A stretch of 16,086 bases of DNA, taken from positions 1-16,086 of the forward strand of contig CALGUD010000146.1 of the NCBI GenBank assembly GCA_937901915.1, read 5' to 3'. Below, piece by piece: positions 1 to 6,509 of the stretch. Within the stretch, counting starts at the first letter, position 1; every line of letters starts with the position of its first letter. The notes beneath the pieces were generated by a model. The model was not told where the DNA came from, made no database searches, and saw only the letters and a list, made by a program, of their open reading frames with translations. Origin of the DNA: an uncultured Flavobacteriaceae bacterium (GTDB lineage Bacteria > Bacteroidota > Bacteroidia > Flavobacteriales > Flavobacteriaceae). A program made the translations under genes and the position numbers.

Positions 1-38
1 TTTGAGTCGTGCGCGTCTACCAATTCCGCCACCAAGGC
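1..38 (-). tRNA. tRNA-Leu (anticodon CAA), 5' part only
   Basis: Read on the minus strand from 38, the sequence begins with acceptor strand GCCTTGG, then TG, then a D-arm whose stem GCG pairs with CGC around a loop containing GGTAGA. This is followed by the 5' anticodon stem CACGA and the loop CTCAAA. Position 33 is T and 34-36 read CAA, giving a leucine tRNA for UUG codons. The GCCnnGGTGGCGGAATTGGTAGAC start is typical of bacterial class II tRNA-Leu. The window edge cuts the gene after position 37, so the variable arm, T-arm and 3' end are not visible. It is transcribed divergently from prs. Confidence 0.9.
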
Positions 39-137
39 TTATTAAATTATTTTATTCTTCAGCATTTTCAACTTTTCTTTGCCAATACTTGATTTCTCTA
101 ATTCGATTTCATTATAAAGGCTTAGGCAACAGGTCTG

Positions 138-145
138 CAAAATTA
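138..145 (-). promoter_or_regulatory. Candidate -7 element for the tRNA-Leu
   Basis: On the minus strand this reads TAATTTTG followed by CA, an exact match to the Bacteroidota -7 consensus TAnnTTTG and pointing toward the tRNA. Transcription would start near 131 and give a leader of roughly 90 nt before the tRNA 5' end at 38. No clear TTG lies at the expected -33 distance (only CTG at 163-161), so the call rests on the -7 element alone. Confidence 0.4.
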
Positions 146-189
146 TAAAATATTTTTGTTCAGAATACTAAAAATACCATTATTTATCC

Positions 190-219
190 TTTGAGGGATC
201 AAATAAATTTCTAAATTTG
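190..219 (+). promoter_or_regulatory. Promoter of prs-rplY (Bacteroidota type)
   Basis: TTTG at 190-193 is the -33 element and TAAATTTG at 212-219 the -7 element, an exact match to TAnnTTTG with 18 bp between. The following GCACC is also common at such promoters. The start site is predicted near 225, leaving a 5' leader of about 45 nt before the prs ATG. No comparable promoter is seen in the 64 bp between prs and rplY, so it probably drives both genes. Confidence 0.7.
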
Positions 220-269
220 CACCTCATTTTACGTGAGCTAAGATTAATTAATCCTAAACATCTGGTTAG

Positions 270-1211
270 ATGCCTTATAGAGTCCCTGAGCCAAAGATAT
301 TTGCCTGTACACAGTCAATGGATTTAGCAAAAGAAATTGCTAAATCTTACGGTGCTGATTTAGGTGAGGTTTCTTTTACCAGGTATAGTGATGGAGAATT
401 TCAGCCTTCATTTGAAGAATCTGTAAGGGGAGCAAGGGTTTTTATAATCGGATCGACGCATCCGGGGCCTGAAAATTTAATGGAAATGTTATTGATGCTG
501 GATGCTGCCAAACGCGCATCAGCAAGACATATAACAGCAGTTATGCCTTATTTTGGATGGGCAAGACAAGACAGAAAAGATAAACCACGGGTACCCATAG
601 GTGCTAAACTGGTAGCTAAACTGCTTGAAGCAGCGGGGGCAACCAGGATAATTACCATGGATTTACATGCCGATCAGATCCAGGGGTTCTTTGAAAAGCC
701 GGTAGATCATTTGTTTGCATCAACAATGTTTTTACCATATTTAAGAAGTTTAAAACTTGATAATCTTACAATGGCTTCTCCCGATATGGGCGGGTCTAAA
801 AGAGCATATGCATATTCTAAATTTTTAGAAAGCGATGTTGTTGTTTGTTACAAACAACGTAAAAAAGCAAATATAATAGAACACATGGAACTTATTGGTG
901 ATGTAACCGGTAAAAATGTAGTTCTTGTTGATGATATGGTTGATACAGCCGGAACTTTAACAAAAGCAGCAGACCTTATGATTGAAAGAGGTGCTTTAAG
1001 TGTAAGAGCCGTGGCCACACATGCATTACTTTCGGGTGATGCTCATGAAAAAATAGAAAAATCAAAATTAACTGAACTTATCGTTACTGATTCCATACCA
1101 CCAAAAAAGGAAAGTAATAAAGTAAGAGTCTTAAGTTGCGCCAATCTTTTTGCAGATGTAATGCACAGAGTGCATCATAATACCTCTATAAGTTCAAAAT
1201 TTTTAATGTAA
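270..1211 (+). CDS. prs: Ribose-phosphate pyrophosphokinase (PRPP synthetase)
   Basis: This cytosolic enzyme transfers the pyrophosphate of ATP to ribose 5-phosphate and makes PRPP for purine, pyrimidine, histidine, tryptophan and NAD synthesis. The 313-residue length is normal for class I bacterial enzymes. Visible hallmarks are the flexible catalytic loop FGWARQDRKDKPR at residues 95-107, the metal/ATP-binding MDLHADQ with His133, and the PRPP-binding loop VLVDDMVDTAGT at residues 218-229. The ATG at 270 gives the N-terminus MPYRVPEPKIFA, which is the usual flavobacterial form. rplY follows after 64 bp without a terminator, the usual flavobacterial order, so the two are probably co-transcribed. 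Nothing is missing or broken. Confidence 0.97.
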   Translation: MPYRVPEPKIFACTQSMDLAKEIAKSYGADLGEVSFTRYSDGEFQPSFEESVRGARVFIIGSTHPGPENLMEMLLMLDAAKRASARHITAVMPYFGWARQDRKDKPRVPIGAKLVAKLLEAAGATRIITMDLHADQIQGFFEKPVDHLFASTMFLPYLRSLKLDNLTMASPDMGGSKRAYAYSKFLESDVVVCYKQRKKANIIEHMELIGDVTGKNVVLVDDMVDTAGTLTKAADLMIERGALSVRAVATHALLSGDAHEKIEKSKLTELIVTDSIPPKKESNKVRVLSCANLFADVMHRVHHNTSISSKFLM

Positions 1212-1275
1212 CACCGGTAATATAATGAGTAACATACACTCAAATAAACCGAGTAATATAAATTAAATTAAATAT

Positions 1276-1935
1276 ATGAAGTCAATTACAATTAAAGGAT
1301 CTCAAAGAGAAAGCGTGGGCAAGGTAGCTACCAAAGCCTTACGTAATGCTGGAAAGGTTCCTTGCGTATTATACGGGGGAGATAAACCAATTCACTTTTC
1401 AGCTGATGAACTAGCATTTAAAAATTTGGTTTACACCCCAAGCGCACATACTGTTGTGATTGACTTGGAAGGTGGAAAGAAATTTGATGCTGTACTACAG
1501 GATATACAGTTTCATCCTGTAAGTGATAGTATTTTGCACATCGATTTCTATCAGTTATTTGAAGATAAACCGGTAACAATGAAAATACCTGTACGTTTGG
1601 TAGGAAGTTCTCCGGGAGTAAGAAATGGTGGTAGATTACTATTTAGAAAAAGAAAGTTAGATATCAGGGCTTTGCCTTCTCAACTTCCTGACTTTTTTGA
1701 TATAGACATATCTAAACTTAAAATTGGTGGTAACATAGCCGTATCATCTTTAATAAATGATGATTTTACAATCCTTCACCCGGATACAACTGTTGTAGTA
1801 CAAGTTAAAACAGCCCGTGCAGCTATTGTTGTTGATGATGAAGATGAAGAAGAAGGTGATGAAGTTGAAGCAACTGCAGGAGAAACAGCAGGAAGTGAAG
1901 CTCCAGCTACTGAAACTCCAGAAGGGGAAAATTAA
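1276..1935 (+). CDS. rplY: 50S ribosomal protein L25 (CTC/TL5 form)
   Basis: This protein binds the 5S rRNA of the large ribosomal subunit. The 219-residue product is the long two-domain CTC/TL5 type. An N-terminal 5S-binding beta-barrel covers roughly residues 1-92 (KALRNAGKVPCVLYGG, DIQFHPVSDSILHIDFYQL). A C-terminal TL5 domain covers roughly 95-180 (IPVRLVGSSPGVRNGGRL). A low-complexity acidic tail follows from about residue 187 (DDEDEEEGDEVE, then Ala/Thr/Glu/Pro repeats) and ends in PEGEN. Such tails are variable in this phylum. It is the second gene of the prs operon and ends in a strong terminator. The last codons and that terminator recur in diverged form at about 6409-6504, upstream of pth. 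Confidence 0.96.
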   Translation: MKSITIKGSQRESVGKVATKALRNAGKVPCVLYGGDKPIHFSADELAFKNLVYTPSAHTVVIDLEGGKKFDAVLQDIQFHPVSDSILHIDFYQLFEDKPVTMKIPVRLVGSSPGVRNGGRLLFRKRKLDIRALPSQLPDFFDIDISKLKIGGNIAVSSLINDDFTILHPDTTVVVQVKTARAAIVVDDEDEEEGDEVEATAGETAGSEAPATETPEGEN

Positions 1936-2006
1936 TTATTTAAAATATTTATTTTTAAAGCATCCATAATTTTTTATGGATGCTTTTTTATTTTTACCAA
2001 AAACTA
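1909..2006 (+). repeat. Imperfect direct repeat, left copy (rplY 3' end plus terminator)
   Basis: The last ten codons of rplY, its terminator and the following TTTTATTTTTACCAAAAACTA align with 6409-6504. The shared order is ACT-x-CCA/TCA-GAA-x-GAA-AAT-TAA, then an AT-rich spacer, then AAAGCATnCATA, GGATGCTTTTTTATTTTTAC and AAAAACTA. The copies differ by scattered substitutions and small indels, so the duplication is old or came from a diverged strain. Together they bracket the SGNH/carbamoyltransferase cassette. Confidence 0.75.
1957..1995 (+). terminator. Rho-independent terminator of prs-rplY
   Basis: AAAGCATCCATAA (1957-1969) pairs perfectly with TTATGGATGCTTT (1974-1986) around a TTTT loop, a 13-bp stem. 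It is followed by a T-rich run, TTTTATTTTT. It lies 21 bp after the rplY stop. Confidence 0.9.
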
Positions 2007-2039
2007 AAAAGAATCTTAACTTTTGAAACGCAAAAATTA
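2005..2039 (+). pseudogene. Possible fragment of a second pth copy
   Basis: About 31 of 35 positions match an internal part of the intact pth gene at 6669-6704, with one single-base gap and a few substitutions. The core AACTTTTGAAAC is identical and is flanked by GAATCTT and CAAAAA on both sides. In pth this encodes the region around residues Glu56-Leu65 (SLTFETQKL). The fragment sits just after the rplY terminator, where pth normally begins, as if about 160 bp of a pth 5' end had been deleted. The match is short and AT-rich, so the location is much of the argument for homology. Confidence 0.45.
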
Positions 2040-2050
2040 CGCAAAAGGCT

Positions 2051-3877
2051 ATGGATAAGAAATTGAATTTATTTAGTTTGAAAAAAGAAATAGTATTTAA
2101 AGCCATTGCCTTTTTACTTCCTTTTTTATTCGTAACGCTTTTTGAAGGCATATTGAGAATGAGCCAGTATGGCGATAATTATCAACTTTTTAATAAAGTT
2201 GTAGTTGATGGTAAGCCAGAGTACCTCATTATGAACTCCAAAATTGCAAAGAAGTATTTTATTAATAAAGAATTTAAGTCAGATAATCAATCGGACTTGT
2301 TTTTAAAAAAGAAAACAGATAGTACATTCAGAATTTTTGTTCAGGGAGCTTCTACTGTTGTAGGTTTTCCTTATTACCGTGCTGGTTCATTTCCACGTTT
2401 ATTGAAGCATAGATTATCTCAAACATTTCCAGAAAAGAACATTGAAGTTATTAACACTGGAATAACAGCTGTAAACTCATACACATTGTGGGATTTAACA
2501 GATAAAATAATAGATCAAAAACCCGATTTAGTAATTATTTATGCGGGGCATAATGAGTATTATGGAGCATTAGGTGTGGGATCATCTGTTTCTTTTGGAA
2601 ATCGTGCAGCTCTCGTTCGGTCATATTTATATCTTAAAAATTTTCGCTTTTTTCAATTATTGGATAATAGTTATTCTATGATTTTTAGTGATAAAAAAGC
2701 AATGGCCAAAAGGGAAGAAACAACATTAATGGAGGAAATGGCAAAAGAACATCGCATTCCTTTTAACTCTGAAGTTTATTTGGCAGGATTATCTCAATTT
2801 GAAAGTAATTTAAAAAGAATATTAAAAAAGTATAAAAACAATGATATACCTGTTATTTTGTCTACAGTTGTGTCTAATGAAAAAGATATCAAACCTTTTA
2901 TAAGCGATAGTATAAGTGATATAAATAAGTTAATTCAAGATATTGAGCAAAACAATCCTGAAGCAAATCGGTTAGCCAATGAAAATGCGGATGCGGCCTA
3001 TGAGCTGGGCAGATACTATCTTCAAAAAAATAAAGATACGGCAATAAAGTATTTACATATTTCCAAAGAGTTAGATCTCCTAAGGTTTAGGGCCCCACAG
3101 AGAGTTAACGAAATCATTATGAATTTATCGAATGAATATAATTGTTCATTAATAGATATGGAAGATGTTTTTTTAAAGTATTCGACCCACGGTATAATTG
3201 GAGATGAATTATTGACTGAACACGTGCACCCAAATGTAAAAGGTTATTTTGTTATGGCAGATGCTTTTTATGATAAAATAAAAGAGTTGAATTTTTTAGA
3301 CAACTGGGACCATTATATCACATTTAACGAAGCTTTTGATGACGTACCAATAACAAAAATTGACTCACTTAGAGGAAAGTTCCTGATAGACCATTTAAAA
3401 AGGTCCTGGCCTTATAATTTGAACAAAGCTGAACAGAACTCATTTTCTCCGTATTACGCTAATGTTAATCCAACTTATGAAGAAAGAAAGGCTTTAGAAA
3501 TTCATACAAATCGGACAAAATGGGAAGATATAATGAAACAAGCTTATCATAGATATGAGTATGATAAGGAGTATGAAAAAGGTCTTCGTGTAGCACAATC
3601 TTTAATTTTTGAATTTCCCGAGCAAGGAGAAGTATATCGATTAGCGGGGAAAATGTGTTTAAAAATGAATGAACTCAATAAAGCTACTTATTACTTTTTT
3701 AAGTATAATGAACTTGAAAAGAGTAGCTTATCTGCCCGGGAGCTAGCCAAAGTATATATAAAGTCTGATAAAATTGAATTAGCTCATCGAACTATTTCAG
3801 AAGCAAACAAAAGAGGTTTAGGTTGTGAAGAACTCAATAATCTGCTTAAACAAGTTACAGAAAGATTACAAAATTGA
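2051..3877 (+). CDS. Membrane-anchored SGNH/GDSL-type hydrolase with C-terminal TPR-like repeats
   Basis: The 608-residue protein starts with one hydrophobic segment (about residues 14-33) after a Lys-rich N-terminus, which suggests an inner-membrane anchor. An SGNH-like domain follows. VQGAST with Ser101 is the nucleophile block (replacing GDS), AGHNEYYG with Asn168 is the GxND-type block, and TEHVHPN supplies the ExxH pair Glu390/His393 in place of the usual Asp-His dyad. The region from about residue 490 is helical and TPR-like (KATYYFFKYNELEKSS, then KVYIKSDKIELAHRTI). Family members act on acyl or other ester groups; the substrate here is unknown. It runs toward the carbamoyltransferase operon and ends 82 bp from it, with no convincing terminator between. 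Proteins of this build are, as I recall, often encoded beside carbamoyltransferase/SxtJ genes, so a shared pathway is likely. An inactive binding role is possible. Confidence 0.8.
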   Translation: MDKKLNLFSLKKEIVFKAIAFLLPFLFVTLFEGILRMSQYGDNYQLFNKVVVDGKPEYLIMNSKIAKKYFINKEFKSDNQSDLFLKKKTDSTFRIFVQGASTVVGFPYYRAGSFPRLLKHRLSQTFPEKNIEVINTGITAVNSYTLWDLTDKIIDQKPDLVIIYAGHNEYYGALGVGSSVSFGNRAALVRSYLYLKNFRFFQLLDNSYSMIFSDKKAMAKREETTLMEEMAKEHRIPFNSEVYLAGLSQFESNLKRILKKYKNNDIPVILSTVVSNEKDIKPFISDSISDINKLIQDIEQNNPEANRLANENADAAYELGRYYLQKNKDTAIKYLHISKELDLLRFRAPQRVNEIIMNLSNEYNCSLIDMEDVFLKYSTHGIIGDELLTEHVHPNVKGYFVMADAFYDKIKELNFLDNWDHYITFNEAFDDVPITKIDSLRGKFLIDHLKRSWPYNLNKAEQNSFSPYYANVNPTYEERKALEIHTNRTKWEDIMKQAYHRYEYDKEYEKGLRVAQSLIFEFPEQGEVYRLAGKMCLKMNELNKATYYFFKYNELEKSSLSARELAKVYIKSDKIELAHRTISEANKRGLGCEELNNLLKQVTERLQN

Positions 3878-3959
3878 TTTTAGTATTAAGTTTTTAATCT
3901 CACATTAAATATAGAGGTAATATATTCGCATTCCGCAGAAATGATGTACCCTAATTACT

Positions 3960-4319
3960 CTACCAGGGGTTTTCAATATCTTGATTAGTAAACAAATGAT
4001 TTCGCTGAACAAAATGAGAATTACCTTTCTGTTTTTTTAATATCTCATTCTTCTTAAATAATCGTTGAAAAAATGATAGAGGAAATAGAACAAAAGAAAA
4101 TATAATAAACATTATTATATAATTCATTATAATTCCAAACCGATTAGAAAGTGAAAGCCAGGCCCTTGCTATCACATTGGTTAATCTTTTTGAAATAACT
4201 GATACTGTCAATAAACTAGTAGCAATATATATGAGCCAGTCAATATCGAGCAATAAGGAAGCAACAAGCGTTGCCAATGCCAAAACTATAATAGTTTCCA
4301 GAGCTTTTTCCCAGTTCAT
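3960..4319 (-). CDS. SxtJ-family small membrane protein
   Basis: The 119-residue hydrophobic protein has membrane segments at about residues 8-24, 27-44 and 65-88. A basic stretch (FFQRLFKKNEILKKQKG) follows, and the C-terminus is SHFVQRNHLFTNQDIENPW. The xFVxRNHxFTxxDIENPW ending is characteristic of proteins named after SxtJ of saxitoxin clusters, whose biochemical role is unknown. I place the start at 4319 (MNWEKALETI) and not at the far upstream ATG (4421), because that extension would lie inside the DUF5989 gene in another frame and matches nothing. The start ATG shares one base with the DUF5989 stop (TGATG), which suggests translational coupling. It is the last gene of the minus-strand operon. 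It may help the carbamoyltransferase act at the membrane, but that is inference. Confidence 0.85.
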   Translation of the reverse strand: MNWEKALETIIVLALATLVASLLLDIDWLIYIATSLLTVSVISKRLTNVIARAWLSLSNRFGIIMNYIIMFIIFSFVLFPLSFFQRLFKKNEILKKQKGNSHFVQRNHLFTNQDIENPW

Positions 4320-4468
4320 CAGAATAAAGTATATATAAATGGTGCCAAAGCGGAGCCGCTGGTTAAAAATATGAGTATTCCGAAAATTACGAAAATTAGG
4401 ATTAAAGGCATAAGCCACCATTTTTTTCTTTCTCTTAAAAAGAGTAAAAATTCTCTAATAAATTCCAT
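4319..4468 (-). CDS. DUF5989 small membrane protein (SxtK-like), 49 aa
   Basis: This small gene is easy to miss. The product reads MEFIREFLLFLRERKKWW at the N-terminus, then a long hydrophobic segment (about residues 19-35), and ends in SGSALAPFIYTLF. The MEFIxEFxxFLRERKKWWLxP start and the SALAPFIYTLF end are the signature of DUF5989, a family of about 50 residues found beside carbamoyltransferases. It corresponds in position and size to SxtK of saxitoxin clusters. The ATG follows the carbamoyltransferase TAA with no base between (TAAATG), and its own TGA overlaps the SxtJ ATG by one base, so all three are almost certainly co-translated. The topology is probably a single membrane span with a basic cytoplasmic N-terminus. 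Its function is unknown. Confidence 0.9.
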   Translation of the reverse strand: MEFIREFLLFLRERKKWWLMPLILIFVIFGILIFLTSGSALAPFIYTLF

Positions 4469-6268
4469 TTATTTTTTAATTAAATAATTCTCTAAAACTA
4501 AAACATCCATTCCTGATTTCATAAAACAAAGGTATGCGTTTTCAGGAGTATTCACAATTGGCTCATCTTTAACATTAAAGCTTGTGTTTATTAGTAAGCC
4601 TACACCTGTCAGTGCTTTATAGGATTGCAGCAAATCCCATAGTATGGGATTTAAGTCTTTATTTACCACTTGAACCCTGGCTGAAAAGTCAATATGGGTA
4701 ATCCCCGGAAAATCAGACTTTATAAACTTACGTTTTTCATCTAAGCTATATTGGGAAAAATCCTTTGGCAAATTTTTTCTTAGTGATTTCTTGATAAAAC
4801 TTGTAAATAACATATATAGAGATTTTTTCCCCGATTCAAAATAATCATCATAATCTTCTTCGCAAACCACAGGAGCAAAAGGTCTAAAACCTTCCCGAAA
4901 TTTTATTTTCATGTTTAGATTATATTGCATGTCGGGGTCTGTAGCATCCGCCAGTATACTTCTGTTGCCTAATGCTCTGGGGCCAAATTCAGTTCTCCCT
5001 CTGTACCACCCTACAACTTTTTTAGAAGCTATAAGTTGAGCAGTGGTTTTGTTCAATTCATCTTGTTTTTCAAAATACTGGTAATTACACTTATATTTTC
5101 GTAAAACCCTTTCAATTTCGTGATTTGAATATTGAGGTCCCAAATAAACATTAAAAGGTTTTTTTAATCCATCAAAAGACAGTTCTTCTTCCATATAAGC
5201 TACTGCCAATGCAGCACCCACGGCTCCGCCTGAATCTCCGGCAGCAGGTTGAATATAAATATCTTCAAAACCTTTCTGACTAAATAAAACTGAATTTGCA
5301 ACACAATTTAAAGCAACTCCTCCTGAAAAGCACAAATAGTTTTCATTCGTCTCTTTTTTTACAAATTTTATTAACAGAACAAGTATTTCCTCCATGACCT
5401 TTTGCGCAGCATATGCTAAATCGGCATGCACTTGTTCTAATTTTTCTTCCGGCAATCTTTTTTTTATACTAAATATTTTTTCCCATTTTTTAGAATCTAC
5501 CATACGCAACCCTACTGCATATTCAAAATAATCCATGTTTAGTCTTATTGAGCCATCTGGTTTAATATCTATTAATATTTCTTTTATGGTTTGTATAAAT
5601 TCAGCAACTCTTTTTGAAGAGTAATCAGCATAAGGTGCCAATCCCATCATTTTATATTCGCCGGAATTTACTTTAAAACCTAAAAAGTATGTAAATGAAG
5701 AATAAAATAAACCTAATGAATGTGGAAAATGTAACTCACCTAATACTTTAATACCCTTTTCACCACAAGCGACCCCATATGTAGTTGTTGCCCATTCACC
5801 TACCCCATCAACGGATAAATAAGCAGATCTGTTAAAAGGAGAGGTATAAAAAGCGCTGGCCACATGTGAAAGATGATGTTCCGGAAATTTTATTGGTATT
5901 TTTATTCTTTTAGAATTATTAAGTTTTTTAATTTTCCTATGTATGAGTTGTTTAATGAAAAGCTTTTCTTTTAACCATAAAGGCATTGCTATAGCAAAGG
6001 ATTTAAATCCTTTTGGAGCAAATGCATAATAGGTTTCTAATAATCTTTCAAACTTTAAAAAGGGTTTATCATAAAAGGATATAAAATCTATATCTTCAAT
6101 ATTTAATCCTGATTCATGTAGACAAAACTCTATTGCCTTTTCTGGAAAAGATGCATCATTTTTGATTCTTGAGAATCTCTCCTCTTGAGCAGCATATAAT
6201 ATCTTTCCATTTTCAATGATGGCAGCGGCAGAATCATGATAATATGCAGAAATGCCAAGAATTTTCAT
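4469..6268 (-). CDS. O-carbamoyltransferase of the NodU/CmcH/TobZ family
   Basis: Members transfer a carbamoyl group from carbamoyl phosphate, via carbamoyl-AMP, to a hydroxyl of a sugar or natural product. The 599-residue length is full. The N-terminal Kae1-like domain begins MKILGISAYYHDSAAAII, with His11-Asp12, and contains the metal-binding motif HHLSH (His131, His132, His135) and CFSGGVALNCVANS. The C-terminal YrdC-like carbamoyltransferase domain contains GRTEFGPRALGNRSILAD (about residues 424-441), KIKFREGFRPFAPVV and the closing GLLINTSFNVKDEPIV motif. It is the first gene of an operon with DUF5989 and SxtJ-family genes, the SxtI-K-J arrangement. The acceptor cannot be predicted; no glycosyltransferase or other biosynthetic gene lies nearby. 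The start at 6268 gives the canonical N-terminus. Confidence 0.95.
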   Translation of the reverse strand: MKILGISAYYHDSAAAIIENGKILYAAQEERFSRIKNDASFPEKAIEFCLHESGLNIEDIDFISFYDKPFLKFERLLETYYAFAPKGFKSFAIAMPLWLKEKLFIKQLIHRKIKKLNNSKRIKIPIKFPEHHLSHVASAFYTSPFNRSAYLSVDGVGEWATTTYGVACGEKGIKVLGELHFPHSLGLFYSSFTYFLGFKVNSGEYKMMGLAPYADYSSKRVAEFIQTIKEILIDIKPDGSIRLNMDYFEYAVGLRMVDSKKWEKIFSIKKRLPEEKLEQVHADLAYAAQKVMEEILVLLIKFVKKETNENYLCFSGGVALNCVANSVLFSQKGFEDIYIQPAAGDSGGAVGAALAVAYMEEELSFDGLKKPFNVYLGPQYSNHEIERVLRKYKCNYQYFEKQDELNKTTAQLIASKKVVGWYRGRTEFGPRALGNRSILADATDPDMQYNLNMKIKFREGFRPFAPVVCEEDYDDYFESGKKSLYMLFTSFIKKSLRKNLPKDFSQYSLDEKRKFIKSDFPGITHIDFSARVQVVNKDLNPILWDLLQSYKALTGVGLLINTSFNVKDEPIVNTPENAYLCFMKSGMDVLVLENYLIKK

Positions 6269-6390
6269 AAAAGTAAAAGTAAATTATAAAAATTTATGAA
6301 TGTACAATAAAAAATGAAACTAGGTTTTTTTCTTATATTTTAAATATCAATATTAAAGAGTATTTAAAAGAGTAAGAGCGTTCCAGGTTT

Positions 6391-6435
6391 ATGAGTAATA
6401 ATCTCTCAACCAAAACTTCAGAAGTAGAAAATTAA
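6391..6435 (+). pseudogene. Decayed 3' end of a second rplY copy
   Basis: In one frame this stretch reads LSTKTSEVEN-stop, matching the rplY tail PATETPEGEN-stop. Six of the last ten codons, counting the stop, encode the same thing, with no gaps. The match continues past the stop into the terminator (see the repeat entries). No upstream rplY sequence is recognisable, so only the C-terminal codons survive. In the usual prs-rplY-pth order this is where the end of rplY would lie before pth. It therefore marks the right junction of the inserted cassette. Confidence 0.65.
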
Positions 6436-6504
6436 TAATTAAAAGATAAATATGTTTAAAGCATTCATATTTTTAGGGATGCTTTTTTATTTTTACAAAA
6501 ACTA
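6409..6504 (+). repeat. Imperfect direct repeat, right copy (rplY 3' end plus terminator)
   Basis: This aligns with 1909-2006 across the rplY stop codon, the terminator hairpin and the trailing TTTTATTTTTAC-AAAAACTA. The two stop codons are exactly 4500 bp apart. The right copy leads straight into an intact pth, so it keeps the ancestral junction, while the left copy keeps the intact rplY. Confidence 0.75.
6458..6495 (+). terminator. Terminator-like hairpin (diverged copy) before pth
   Basis: AAAGCATTC (6458-6466) pairs with GGATGCTTT (6477-6485) through nine pairs including one G-T, around a 10-nt loop, followed by TTTATTTTT. It is a weakened version of the rplY terminator at 1957. It ends only about 15 bp before the first possible pth start. 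Confidence 0.65.
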
Positions 6505-6509
6505 ATAGT

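Noticed and set aside
1936..2151. Minus-strand frame over the rplY terminator and SGNH start
   Set aside because: It crosses a terminator and the N-terminal coding region of a real gene, and its Lys/Phe-rich composition only reflects AT-rich DNA.
3885..3898. ATTAA-GTTT-TTAAT hairpin between the convergent SGNH and SxtJ genes
   Set aside because: The 5-bp AT-only stem with no T-run is too weak to call a terminator.
4320..4421. Upstream extension of the SxtJ-family protein to an ATG at 4421
   Set aside because: The extension overlaps the DUF5989 gene in another frame and reads as non-family sequence; the start at 4319 gives the family-sized protein and a coupled overlap.
6348..6355. Minus-strand TAATATTG as a promoter for the carbamoyltransferase operon
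   Set aside because: It has one mismatch to TAnnTTTG and no TTG at the right distance upstream; it cannot be distinguished from AT-rich background.
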